DNA from: Pseudisothecium myosuroides
Taxonomy: Eukaryota; Streptophyta; Bryopsida; Hypnales; Lembophyllaceae
Reading direction: 5' to 3'
Length of the DNA stretch: 64,000 bases
Assembly: GCA_951799445.1 (NCBI GenBank)
Contig: OX637295.1
Span: 21,142,001-21,206,000, forward strand
The position numbers and the translations under genes are program-made. Below, piece after piece: positions 12,886-24,000 of the stretch. The number at the start of each line of letters is the position of its first letter. Position 1 is the stretch's first letter. Below the pieces are notes generated by a model. That model saw only the letters and a program-made list of their open reading frames with translations. It had not been told where the DNA came from and made no database searches.

Positions 12886-13530
12886 TTATCTACCCATTTG
12901 CCTAGATAATCTCCTTGCTTGCAATGCTCTATTGTACTCCCTTGCATCAATCTCTTCAACATTGGATTCGCTATCAAAATCTCCACCAAATGGGGATCCT
13001 TGTATACGTGTCAATGGAGCACTAGGGCGGGGAGGTATTGAATCGTCGCTTGATTTGGAACTTGATCCTTCTTGGCATCCATAAAAGGGAATGATGTTGC
13101 ACCTTTTCACCATGAGCTTGCACATCGGACATGAATTATTTTTGTTGTGTAGCCAATTGTAAAGGCACAACCAACAAAACAAGTGGCCGCATGTGGTGAG
13201 GACTGAATCCGTCGGGTGTTCCATGCAAATGTTGCAACGGAACTCACGTTGCTTGGCCACCGCTTGGGCACCATTCATAACCTTCTCACCATCCAAGCTC
13301 AAGAAAATCATGAACTTGCACACCGGGCACGGCTTCATCTTGTTGGTTTCTAGCCATTGGTGAATGCATGACCAACAAAACAAGTGGCCGCAATGGGTGA
13401 GGATGGCATTGGTGGGGTGGTCCATGCAAATGTTGCAGTGGAACACATCTTGCTCCGCAATGGCTTGGGCACCAACAATAACCTTCTCTTTGTCCAAGCT
13501 CACGGAAATCATTGGGTTGCTTTCTTCCAT
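12886..13530 (-). CDS. Tandem-RING protein, probable E3 ubiquitin ligase
   Basis: The open frame of 214 codons encodes two consecutive C3HC4 RING fingers at residues about 32-72 (CNICMDHPTN, CGHLFCWSC, CPVCK) and 98-138 (CNICMEHPTD, CGHLFCWLC, CPMCK). Each is preceded by a similar segment (SLDKEKVIVGAQA and SLDGEKVMNGAQA), so the protein arose by internal duplication. The finger spacing resembles the RMA/RNF5 class, which are membrane-anchored ligases, but no C-terminal hydrophobic anchor is visible here. The tail is Ser-rich, then acidic, then Arg-rich. The expected role is E2 binding and ubiquitin transfer; the substrate is unknown. The start is chosen because the left-arm duplicate begins at the same codon. 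It could be a relic carried by a larger repeat and not a host gene. Confidence 0.75.
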   Translation of the reverse strand: MEESNPMISVSLDKEKVIVGAQAIAEQDVFHCNICMDHPTNAILTHCGHLFCWSCIHQWLETNKMKPCPVCKFMIFLSLDGEKVMNGAQAVAKQREFRCNICMEHPTDSVLTTCGHLFCWLCLYNWLHNKNNSCPMCKLMVKRCNIIPFYGCQEGSSSKSSDDSIPPRPSAPLTRIQGSPFGGDFDSESNVEEIDAREYNRALQARRLSRQMGR

Positions 13531-13668
13531 GGGTGCCAGTCACACAACGAATCTAAAATGAATTATTCAAAAAACACCACAAGCCCACTTGTGGTACAAA
13601 CTTGCAAACGGTGTCAATAATTGAATCACTAAATTTTAGGTGTCGCCTTTGAATGACTAATACCTCTC

Positions 13669-13974
13669 TTAGCACACCTCAAGTCTTACTTGAACTATGT
13701 ACCCCAATCCCACACTAAGTACTTGCACCTCCACTTCTTCCAAATGATCACACATTCCCACTCTTTTCACATGCTCATGGAGGGACTCACTATCTTCGTG
13801 TGGAAGGAAGTAATTGTGATCCAAGATGTTGCAAATGGTCCTATTTATTGCTTGAGAAGGATGGTGCCTCGTTGGTTGGATGCATAGTTGCGAGCCATAT
13901 TCACTATAATCCATGCCTCGAGCATCAAACACAAACATCAAAGGCCTCATTGTTGTAGAGGTCAAGAAATACAA
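13669..13974 (-). CDS. Uncharacterised short frame upstream of the RING gene
   Basis: A 101-codon frame ends about 140 bases upstream of the RING gene's ATG on the same strand. Codons corresponding to about residues 30-100 remain open and in frame in the left arm (2674-2878), where the MITE has split the N-terminal part. I recognise no domain; the sequence is His-rich with a central acidic stretch. It may be an upstream exon of the RING gene, since the intervening 140 bases could be an intron, or a non-coding coincidence of the duplication. Confidence 0.35.
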   Translation of the reverse strand: MYFLTSTTMRPLMFVFDARGMDYSEYGSQLCIQPTRHHPSQAINRTICNILDHNYFLPHEDSESLHEHVKRVGMCDHLEEVEVQVLSVGLGYIVQVRLEVC

Positions 13975-14618
13975 TGTCGTGGATATTGTGGAAGCGTCTC
14001 GTTAGTAAGCATATTTCTCCATGTCTCTACTTCTCCATTCGAAACTAGTAGCCAATTTAGAAGAATTCTAAAGTACAAAGAAATGGATCAAGTTGGAGTT
14101 GAAGGATTTGCAAATTTGTAAATTAAGTATTATAGAATTTGCGCACCTAAGCATCTACAAAGTTCTTGTTATATTACTTTTTTGTTTTTACTTCAAACAC
14201 TCATTCTACATTTCCTAGTCCTTTTCTATCTTTATAAGCCGCCACTACCTTCAAAATAAATAAAGTTGTAAATATTTAGTACTAGGTTTATAGACTATAA
14301 GACCCTCTATCTTTTTAGTTTGTATTGTATTAGTCATTAAATTTTTCATTGTAACCCCTAAAGTTCCATTGGTCCCTATAAGGTGCAATGTGCAACTTTG
14401 GATAGACTTGTACAATTCTAGTTTTATAGAATTCTTTTGAAACTTTTTGTAAAGTTTGAAAATCACAACACCTTCTTGGGAGAATATATTTTTCTTTCAA
14501 TTGATCTTTGGGAGCAAAAATAATGGTAGAATAAGGCAAAATGGAGGTCGGCACTAAACACCCAAGAAATCACTAATAGTCAAAATAATTTATTTTTTAA
14601 AATTCTTGAAATATTTAA

Positions 14619-15332
14619 CCCTAGAACGCTGGCGAAGCCATTTTGGGGCTTTTGTAGGACAATGTTGTGGTCTGTACAAAGATTAAAAGCATTATTTAAT
14701 CTTTGTTTTCTTGTTGACCTTTCATGGTGTGTTATGAAGAGTATTTGATTGAGTTTGTAGTCTTGCCAGTGTTTGAGTTTACGTAAATGACAAGTTATTT
14801 AAATAAATGGAACAAATTGATTCTATTTTAGTGTATTGGTGGAAGTTGATACTCTTTGCTCCAAATTTGAAATTTCTCCCCCAAAATGATATTTTTTGAG
14901 TTTAAAGCTAACTAGCAAAATGAAGGTCCCTAATCTACTTTGTACTCCAATTTGAATTTTGAAAAAATCCATGATATTGAATATTTTATTGCAATTTGAA
15001 CTTTGGGTGTATTTTCAATGTCTTTTATTTTCTAATTTTAGAATGGCATGGGATTTGAATTTACACCATGATTTTTGTCATTGTAATATACACATATGGT
15101 AAAATTTTCAGGTTTTTTGAAATAATTTTGTATTTAATGTAGGTTTTCTTCACTTTTTCTTCAAAAATTCTCAAAAATATCTAAAAAATTTGTGAAGTAA
15201 AGAAGACATATAATTTCATCTTTAAAAAATAAATATAGAATTTTTCATACATATTTAGATGCAAAATGGCAACAAATTGAGTGATAGGCAGTGAGGTTTG
15301 AAATCAATGGTCATGGGTCCATCATTTAGGGG
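14619..15332. mobile_element. TTAA-flanked element (714 bp)
   Basis: The ends are CCCTAGAACGCTGGC and, inverted, CCCCTAAATGATGGACCC. TTAA lies outside at 14615-14618 and 15333-15336. Non-coding. It is assigned to the TTAA family from its ends and flank; the interior is diverged. Confidence 0.65.
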
Positions 15333-15590
15333 TTAATATATCTGTACATGTGAATGTTTTTTTATTTTATTTGGACTAAAAAAATAAAAATAAAATTTCT
15401 CAAACATTATAGAGAAATTGAATTACTCTTTGAACTCATACAAAGAGGAATTGGATGAAAAAAGTTAAAAAGTGTTGTACTTTGACCTTTCAAGATGCTA
15501 TTTTGAAAATGTAACAAAAATCACAATGTTCACAATTTTGGAAAAAAATATAATGAAAAGTAGATTATTGGAGGTACATTTTATTAGCTA

Positions 15591-15841
15591 GGGGACGTTA
15601 AACCCATCCCACGAAGTGGGATCATTGGGCTGGAAAACACAGAAATTTTTTATTTGACATAAATGTTTTTTTTTGCAAATTCTGAATTCATATTTGCAAT
15701 CAGAGACCCCAAATTAGCTAGGCAAGGTCTACAACATCCCCTAAACATGGCTCAAAATAGGGGGCTTTTTTAACTTATACCCCCAAAATACAAAATTTAC
15801 CCTGCTAGTTCCACTTTGTGGGACAACTTAATGTCCTTCTC
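15591..15841. mobile_element. hAT-like MITE (251 bp) with 8-bp duplication
   Basis: The 8-bp direct repeat ATTAGCTA flanks the element at 15583-15590 and 15842-15849. The inverted ends are GGGGACGTTAAACCCATCCC against GAGAAGGACATTAAGTTGTCCC, imperfect and offset by a small indel, followed by a shared CCCAC(G/A)AAGTGG. The interior phrase GAATTCATATTTGCAATCAGAG recurs inverted at about 42120. Confidence 0.75.
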
Positions 15842-15951
15842 ATTAGCTAAGCTTAGAAACATTTAAAATCAAGAAAATTGTGAGAATTCATATTTTGGAT
15901 TTGAAAATGCCCACGAGGCTTGCTCAGAGTTAAACCGACCCTTTCTACGTA

Positions 15952-16401
15952 AGGTAACTACACCTAAAATGGACCGCTCCTGAATGTTGACCCCTATTTT
16001 TGAACTGAAAATGAATGGGGAGGAAACCGAAAATGGTGCATAGTAAAGGACAAGTGTAAGAGCCCATTTCGACTAGTGTGCAACTCTATTAATAGAACTG
16101 TAGAGGTGGCAACCTCCCAAGTGGTCCATTTTGAATACACTTTTCGTTCGTTTAACTTCTTGTCTTTGACATTTCTTCATGTGCATCAAATTGATTTTGG
16201 CATCACCTAGGTGACACTTTTAACACCCTACACCTTGTATCTTTGAAAATTTGTAACTAATTCACAATGCATCCAAAAATTATGAAACCACTTGCATTCT
16301 GATTTAGAGTCCTTCACGTATATACAAAAAATGTTGTTCATTTTCTAAGCATACAGATTATGCCACAGAGCTTAACTGTGCGATTTTAGGTGTAGTTACC
16401 T
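15952..16401. mobile_element. TA-flanked MITE (450 bp), AGGTA ends
   Basis: The inverted repeats begin AGGTAACTACACCTAAAAT on both strands (19-bp match). TA lies outside each end (15950-15951, 16402-16403). The AGGTA start and TA target resemble the 7644 element, but the remaining sequence differs, so it is a related but distinct family. Non-coding. Confidence 0.85.
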
Positions 16402-16403
16402 TA

Positions 16404-17941
16404 ACTCTTTGCCCCTTCCCAGTTGCATTGCTGAGCCCTGTACAATACTCCTTCCTTCCAAGTATGTTCACTTTGCTGACGATGTCTGACCTGCTGGTGG
16501 CTCCTCCAACCGCACCGAGCCTACTTCCGAACCTGCCGAAGCCGAGCACAGGGAAACTCGGGAGCGCTGAACGGCTGAAGGCCGTCGAAGGGAAACTCTC
16601 GAACTTTCCCTGTGACGAACACCGGGAACTGAACGCAGGCCCCTTGTGGGTGCCCCTGTAGCAATTCGGAACAGGTACAGGCATGGGAAGCCCTGTGTTC
16701 GTACTTTAACTTGAAAAAAACACTCAAGCCAGTGTAAAATTACTACAGTAGTTTGAGGAGAAACCCGTCCAGAAATTAAAGCTGCACCTGTGATCTACGA
16801 CGCCGGGGTTCTGGCAGACACTCTTCGGCGTGTTCGACTCCTCTCACTCACCACCTGCTGTGTTTCAGTTGTCGGTAAGTACGTGCTTCATCTGTTTCAG
16901 GCTTTAAGGTTGAAGTCTTCCATGATTCCGAGTATTGAACATGTTGTGCATTGAAGCAAACTAGCCGATTCTCTAAAAACTTTTCCTTATTATTTTCTGA
17001 TCCCAACATTTCTGAGCGGAAAGAGAGGACTCAGCCGCAGTGTTGCTGTATGAATCGTAGAAACGATGCTGTATGAAACGATGCTTGTAAAAGTAGTTGT
17101 GATTTATCAAACTTGAAAGTCAAGAGATTTCTCAATCATTTTCTACCCTAAATTATGGAACTGCTTTACAGCGAAAAAAACTTGAGTGTCAACCTTCGTG
17201 TTCGATTGTCTAGGGAATACACGTTTTGAACAGGGACCGTCATTTAGAGCATCCTTAAACTATGTACTCCTCAAACCCACACTTTTATTATAACGATGCT
17301 GAGCATAGTATTTAGTCTCTCAGTAATCAAATTCTTATATATTCCTGTTAGCAAATCAAGGAAAATTCCAAATCACTGAAGAATACATCAATTGGATACT
17401 GTCTGCAAAATTATTATGGTTCAGAGTCTTGTTGCTCGGGGACCTGAAATCGACAGTAGGTCTTATGTTTAGGTGTTGTACATCATCCTACTGGATATAT
17501 ACCGGTTGCCTAAGATTTTAGGTGCTTGGTTTTGCATATACATATCTGAATATTGATCCTTCACATTGCTGTGTTGTAGGGGGTCCATTTGTGACATATT
17601 TCACATCGCCAGACTTGTCGGTGATCGTCAAGGGAGTTATGGTCTCCTTGATGGTGATGCTGAGTGCCACAACAGGTGCGCTTCACTGGTTTGGTAGTAT
17701 TTAAAACTGGTAGGCCACGACGGTCCTCCAGGTTGGGTACTATGCAATTCCACCAGCTCATTTGGGTTCCCATTTGCCTCGAGAATCGTGCTTGAAGTTG
17801 GGAAGCGAGAGTGACGGAGTCCTGCGGACTTTGCATCCGTCAGATTGATATATATAGGTTCAGTTTTCGAGTGATTGTGTGGCCGTTCCAGTCCGTTTTC
17901 TGTTGTACCATAAGTTGTTATTCAGCAGCTTTCCGATTGCT
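16404..17941. other. GC-richer segment upstream of the HET gene
   Basis: 16430-16700 and 16790-16880 are clearly richer in G and C than the window as a whole. Overlapping frames occur on both strands near 16360-16730 but none has a recognisable domain. At 16874-16880 the sequence TCGGTAAGTACG is a good splice donor and could end a 5' non-coding exon of the HET gene, with a possible acceptor at 17573-17578 (GTTGTAG). This is inference only. No promoter motif is assigned. Confidence 0.4.
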
Positions 17942-20005
17942 ATGGAAAACATAGAGCAGTATCAGTACCAACCACTTCCTCATCCAACCTCGATACGGCT
18001 CTTATGGGTTCGTCCCGGTGCCGGCCCGTCAGAGTATACTTGCGGTCTTGAAGATGCGGACGTTTCAAATCCACCGGAATATATGGCGTTGTCCTATGTG
18101 TGGGGCGATCAAAAAGTGCCTATACTCTGTGACGGGAGGACTGTAGAAGTGTCATTGAATCTCCGGGTTGCGCTTGAGAGGTTCCGAGGGGCGTCGACCT
18201 ACCTTTGGGCTGATGCTTTGTGCATAGACCAGAAGAATAAATTGGAGCGGAACCAACAGGTGAAGGTGATGGCTGATATATACAAGAAAGCAACCATGGT
18301 CACCGTATGGCTAGGGCTCGATGAAAAAGGCTACGCAAACCTCGTATTCAAAGATATGTATGCGCTGATGGAGTGCCTGGCAAATGTGCACGAGGGTGGA
18401 ACATTTAAGCACGTCAATGAGGAGACCGGGGACCTCCATTGGGTCCTTTATAATGGGACACAGGTTGTATCAGCTCTTCCTCCTGCGTTCGTTGACCCAA
18501 GCGACGAGCAACTGGCCCGTCTAAAGTGGTTCTTTTGTCTGCCATGGTTCTCCCGCACATGGGTTCTGCAAGAGGTTGGGCTTGCTTCTCGCCCCATCGT
18601 GATGATAGGCGATCTCGGTTCAGAATGGCATCCCATCGGCATAATTGCCATGTTCCTGATGCGGCATTGCAGAGCACTCATGGAACGGCTTGGCCTTGCA
18701 GCGGAGGTGAACAAAGTATGCCATCTCTATACTGCCTTCTCACCCTTCATACCCCAGGCCTCATTTCTCCATGTTCTAAATAATGCAAGGCGTTTTCAGG
18801 CGACGGATTAGCGGGATAAGATCTTTGCACTACTCTCACATCCTACCTCCCGAACCATAAGCATGTCGGCTGCAGTACGGCTAGAGAATGTGGCTAGTTT
18901 TGAACCATATCGAAATTTGGCCATCCATTTCCTGCCCGACGTATTGACAAAGTATCAGGTGCGGAATTCAAGCACACTCCCTTCACCCTCAGCATGGCAA
19001 AACCAGGCACCGCTCTTCGAAGCAGACTACAAAAGCCGCCCTGATGAAGTCTACCGTTCCTTTACTGTCGCCCACATCAGGCGCACCTCGTCTCTTGAGA
19101 TTCTCACCACCGTCCAACACGACCCCACATCCACCTCTCTCACCAATTCCTCATTCCCTTCTTGGGTCCCACGTTGGGACCAATGTCAAGACATGCCGAT
19201 CTTAGGTCTCGACACCTCCCAACACAAGGCCTCTGCAAACAAAGATGCCATCTTCAACGCAAGCTCCTCATCCCCCTTCACCCTCACAGTCCGCGGCATC
19301 CTGCTTGACACCATTTCCTACCACACGTGCGTCCTGCAAGCCAGCGACTTCGACCTCCCGCTCCCTACTACCACCACCCCACTGACGCCTGCCTCCGAAG
19401 CCGTCCAACGCCTTCGGTTATCCTGCCCCATCGCCAGAGTCTGGCTCAGAGCCGCGGCAAAGGTGGACCCGAACAGCTATCCTCAGCTCGGCATCCCGCT
19501 CGCAGGCAGCAGTTCTTTTGAAGCCTATCGCGCCACGTGGGTAGCAGAAAAGAATTTGGCCCAAGTTGATAACTTTAACCTCAAGGATGATTTCCAAGCT
19601 TATTGGGATCGGCTGTTTTATGGGATCCAAAGAATGAGGACGACCAGAAGTAATCGGCAGCAGTGGCTGGAAGACGTGAATGAGAATGGAGGTGAGAACG
19701 GCAGTTGGCATCGCTACCGCGACTCTGCAGCGTATGTGTGCAGCAAGCGCAAATTCTTTGTCACGTCGAAGGGTTTTTTCGGCATTGGGCCTGGCGTGTT
19801 GATGGTTGGGGATATCGTGGCGGTGTTGTTGGGAGCGGATGTGCCGTTTGTGTTAAGGAGGGTTCCGGCCGAAGAAGGCACAGCGCAGGATGATGCGGAA
19901 GGGGGGCAAAGGTATGCGTTGGTGGGGGAGTGTTGCGTGTGTGGGCTGATGCAGGGGCAGGCGATTAGGGCAGGCTTGAAACATAGGAATTTCGTCCTAA
20001 TTTGA
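17942..20005 (+). pseudogene. Fungal-type HET-domain protein gene with one in-frame stop
   Basis: One frame of 687 codons runs without introns, broken only by TAG at 18809-18811 (codon 290). The heterokaryon-incompatibility (HET, PF06985-type) signature blocks are present in order: EYMALSYVWGD (46-56), YLWADALCIDQ (87-97) and PWFSRTWVLQEVGLA (201-215). Beyond the stop the frame resumes at once with RDKIFALL, the expected continuation, and keeps the family C-terminal block (FGIGPGVLMVGDIVAVLLGA, then LVGECCVCG). In filamentous ascomycetes HET domains trigger cell death after non-self recognition. The truncated 289-residue product would retain the whole HET domain. The start at 17942 is the first ATG before the conserved region. 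Base composition is far more GC-rich than in the flanks, and intronlessness contrasts with the neighbouring plant genes; both suggest transfer from a fungus. Alternatives are a sequencing error or stop-codon readthrough (the next codon is CGG). Confidence 0.9.
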
Positions 20006-20147
20006 TCCTAATTTAAAACTTCGGTAGTTTGCATAGAAAATGACAGTTTTCAGTGTTTTTAGACCCCCAAAATGGCCTTCGTGATAAGCAGTTCTCTATC
20101 ATATGGACTCATATTTCTGCACTGAATTAACTAAACTCCTTCATTAA

Positions 20148-20369
20148 CCCTTGAACGATGCGGAGGACGTTTGGCATCCAATGAATGACAGAGCATCTTT
20201 GCATGTGGACAGAAGTGCAACTATTCATCCTTGGAATTTTGTTGTAAAAAGGGAAGGTCTTCTACAGTAGGTCAATTTCCAATGAGTGCTTTTCCATTTT
20301 GTTAAGGCAGTGATTCACACGGTAATGGAAAGGGAGGATTTCGAGGGTCATCCCTTCATCCTTTAAGGG
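20148..20369. mobile_element. TTAA-flanked MITE, short form (222 bp)
   Basis: The ends are CCCTTGAACGATG and, inverted, CCCTTAAAGGATGAAGGG, with TTAA at 20144-20147 and 20370-20373. The length matches the 5835 element almost exactly. Its interior (GGTCTTCTACAGTAGGTCAA and about 100 further bases) has a diverged relative at 39180-39310. Confidence 0.68.
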
Positions 20370-21067
20370 TTAACTAAGTAAAATCATCTCCTGTCCAATT
20401 TGAGCATGGGTGGCAGAATTCACCTTTGCTGCATACACTGCGCTGTTTTTCCGTGGACCATATGTGAGCCAGGCGTCCATGGTCTGCATTTCGAAAGTGT
20501 CTCTTCAGTTGACTGTCCACCTTGCTAACTATACATATCATGTCTCGAGAGTAATTTTGGATCTTAGCAGTAGGTCCTTTTGAAAGTAATAGAATGATAA
20601 ACAAAGAAAAAAATTAGTTGCAAATGACAAACTCAACAACCTTAGTATAGAGCCGAAATTCATTTGGTGATTGTTACTATGCTCACAGTTTCAGTTGAAA
20701 TGTTTGAAGTTGTTCATAGAGTAGGTTTAGAATAGAGTCAAATAAGGTCAATAACGTTCCAACACAGATTCCGAAAATTTAGGGCAAACAACTCCATCAA
20801 ATGACTGGTCTTATGCACTCAGGAAATTGCACCCAATTGCTGCTCAAGTCTTGGCGTACACGAGTTTCGACTACATTCAATGACTTACACTCCAGTTCAC
20901 ATTATATCACTACTGTGAGAGTGCATTTATCATGCGTCACTCAAAACACACAGGCACGATTTCCAAGCGTTCTTTACGTTTGCATATGTGAAAATTCTAT
21001 AATCTCACCACGGGAATGGAGTTCGAATAAGAAACTGCTACTTGCAGTGAACCCCACCGGAGTCTGT

Positions 21068-24000
21068 TCAGAAAGTACAATGGTCCCGCAGAACTTGGCG
21101 AGCCAGATCCGGAGCCCCACTTTTCTTGTAGATGAGATGCAGATTGTGAGCAGCCTCTCTCCGCAGATCACAGTGACCAACATGCGCAAGTGTTTGGTCA
21201 CTTTCCACGGGTAGAAACCCGGTGCCCTCATTGGGTAGGAGCATCAGGGGACAGTCCTTCTGCCTCATCACCAACACTTTCTCGTAGTAATTAACGGCTA
21301 ATTGGACGAGCCCCACATGGTGAAATGCCCGAGCCAGGTTGTAATGGGATTCCTGCACCCAAATCCAACCATTTACTGTTATACCTCCTTAATAGTGGTC
21401 GTCAGAGTTGAGAAGTTGAAGCATAAAATTGACATCTGGTTATCTTAGTGTGTCAAAGAGAGAAAACCAAGAAAGGAACTTTGACGCCCATTTGTTGCAT
21501 GAGAAAAAACTAGGAGGGAACAAGGGAGTCGTCGCAAGGAGAGAGATCAAAAAGAGATTCTCAAATTCTGGAGATTTTCAATATGCAGCCCCTCCCCTTG
21601 CATTTGTAAAAACCTAGAACGTCACTGTTTGTGATGTCTTGGGTGGTTAGCCTCAAATGCAGGCGAAAAAAAAGAGATGAAAAACTGCTCCAGTATGCAG
21701 CTCTGCCGTCCCCCTAATGCGACACTCCATTATATGACAATAATTATGACACCTTTACGCTAGGGTTTCTCAAACATGTCATACATTTCATATTAGAGAG
21801 GAAAGAATGTATTTGATTTGATCTCTTCACGACAATCAATATCATCTCATTAAGATAACACATCGCTTTACATCCCCTTATCCACATATTCATATGTCGT
21901 CACTTGCATGACACGGACATCAGTATTTGTACTCTTTGAGAACTTGGAAAATCCTCTAGTACAAAAATTCTTAAGAATTTAAGAAACGAAGTTAATCGGG
22001 ATATGAGTGAGTGCAGCCTTCGTAAGAAAATAAGATTTTGTTTTGTAAAAATTGTGAAGAAAATTAGTGTACGCAACTGTATCATTTAGGGGAGGTCAGA
22101 GTAGGAGAAAATGTTTGCTACGTCTATCACCTCAAAAGACCAACAGTTTTCTACTCTTAACTTTAAAGCACTAATATAACATCTTGTACTCATGTAACAT
22201 CTTGTGAATGACAATTCTAAGAATCCTTGTATAGAATAATTGAGGTACTAGGTAAAATCTGCATATTTATAAGACTAATTTCTAGGTCAATTAAAGATTT
22301 TAAACATCATACTCAAATCCTAATTTTAATGATAGTGACATAATTACGAGTACTTTTTATACTAACAGCAAAAATGAGCTTTGAATTGATTAAAATGGGT
22401 TATTCATTTGAAAATGTTTGTTACAATAGGAAGACTGACGGCACGCGACTGAACGTTATCAGCAGATGAAAAAAAATATACCTGATTGAACTTGCACAAT
22501 CGCTGGTAATTGTATAGAAATGCAAATCCTTGCAGAATGGTCTGGTTACGGTTGCTTAAGCGGAAACCGAGAGATAGATTGATAAAAGAAACACCTGGCA
22601 TAGATCAACAACAGCAATTGGTGAAATCTAAACTGCCTCAAGATAAAGCAATCATACTAGATTCCAAAATCCTATAAGCAGCAAAGACTGAATACAGAGG
22701 GAAGCAAAAAAGCAATACCAATGCAGAGATTAATGAAAGGATCTTCTGGCTGAACTCGATACGCTTGTAAATACTCTCGAAGAGCACCTTGAGGCTGGCT
22801 TATCATAGCATACTGATGTCCACATATAACCATCGCAGGCACGCAATTTGGATATTTTCCTCGCACAGAAAGCATGTACTTGCTGTGCTTTGGTAACCTT
22901 ACTTCCGACCTACAAACAACATTAAAAATGTTGCTAATTAAATAATTTTTAATAAAGCATTCTCTTTCTACACAAAATTAATAAATGACATGCAAAACTT
23001 TAAGGCTTCGGATTGGGAGCCAATACTAGTAATACTAGTAGAATCCACCCGAGGCATTGTAAAAAATCTAGACACATTACAACTGGCAGAGATTATATTA
23101 GAAACTGCCGCATGTTATACTACGCGGGGCAAGTTTTTTCGTAGCTAGGTTTTTTAGAATACCTCTTGGGGGAGAATAGGAGGTAGTTGTACTAGTTTTA
23201 GTAGTGGCAGAAAATATGCAATATTTTTGAAGATTCTAAAATCGCTGCTCAATCTCTAGCCTGCTTCTAGAAATTGCAGCTTGGTTTCATTGTCGACAAT
23301 TACAATGTTAAGCAAGTTGCATTCTCTATCAGTCTTACAGGAACTGCTACGTCACTCCGAGGAAGGCAAAATAGTGGTAACTCACCTTGAAACCACTTGA
23401 TAATAGGCATTCCACATACTGAAGCTGAAAGGCCGTTGTTGTACCATATACCGCACACAATCATATCCGTACTTGACATCCTTGGTCTTGTATGCTATCT
23501 CTGTCAACACCAAGAAGAGATATTAGAAGAGCTGAGAGATTGATATCAATGGATCCTGATAAGAATATACAGTGAGATTCAAAAGGTTTTGGACTTGCAA
23601 GAAGCAGCTGGCATAAACTTACTACCAACATGTGGGACACGTGATGGAAGACCAGGAGTTGAATCGACATAGAATGGCAAACACACACAGGAGCTCAATA
23701 AACATACCCTTCACGTCCAGTTAAAAGGGAAATCGAATATATATGCAAACAAATTGAACATAGGAAGGCATTACTAAGTGAGAGGAAAAGGGTGGAGATC
23801 GTCTGAGCACATATACAAGGAAAATACCAGTACCAAATATACACTATCTGAAACACAATGACAGCAATTTTGCCACATCAATACGAGGTTAACGAAGATA
23901 AACATACGTGCTCCAAGGGCTCGAAGCTCATCACATTTCACCTTTCCAAGGTGGCTGCCAATTCGCAGAACATGATGAACTACTTCCAGCGCTTCCCAAT

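Larger units (their letters stand above)
11590..14290 (-). repeat. Right arm of large inverted duplication
   Basis: Reverse-complement partner of 1632-4985. This arm keeps the intact RING gene and the empty target site of the 581-bp MITE found in the left arm. The 3' flank of the gene (11590-12885) contains no second gene. Numerous single-base differences and small indels separate the arms, so this is not a very recent duplication or an assembly echo. Confidence 0.85.

Noticed and set aside
16358..16727. Overlapping frames on both strands in a GC-rich patch upstream of the HET gene
   Set aside because: No domain, no splice partner and mutual overlap; more likely a consequence of composition.
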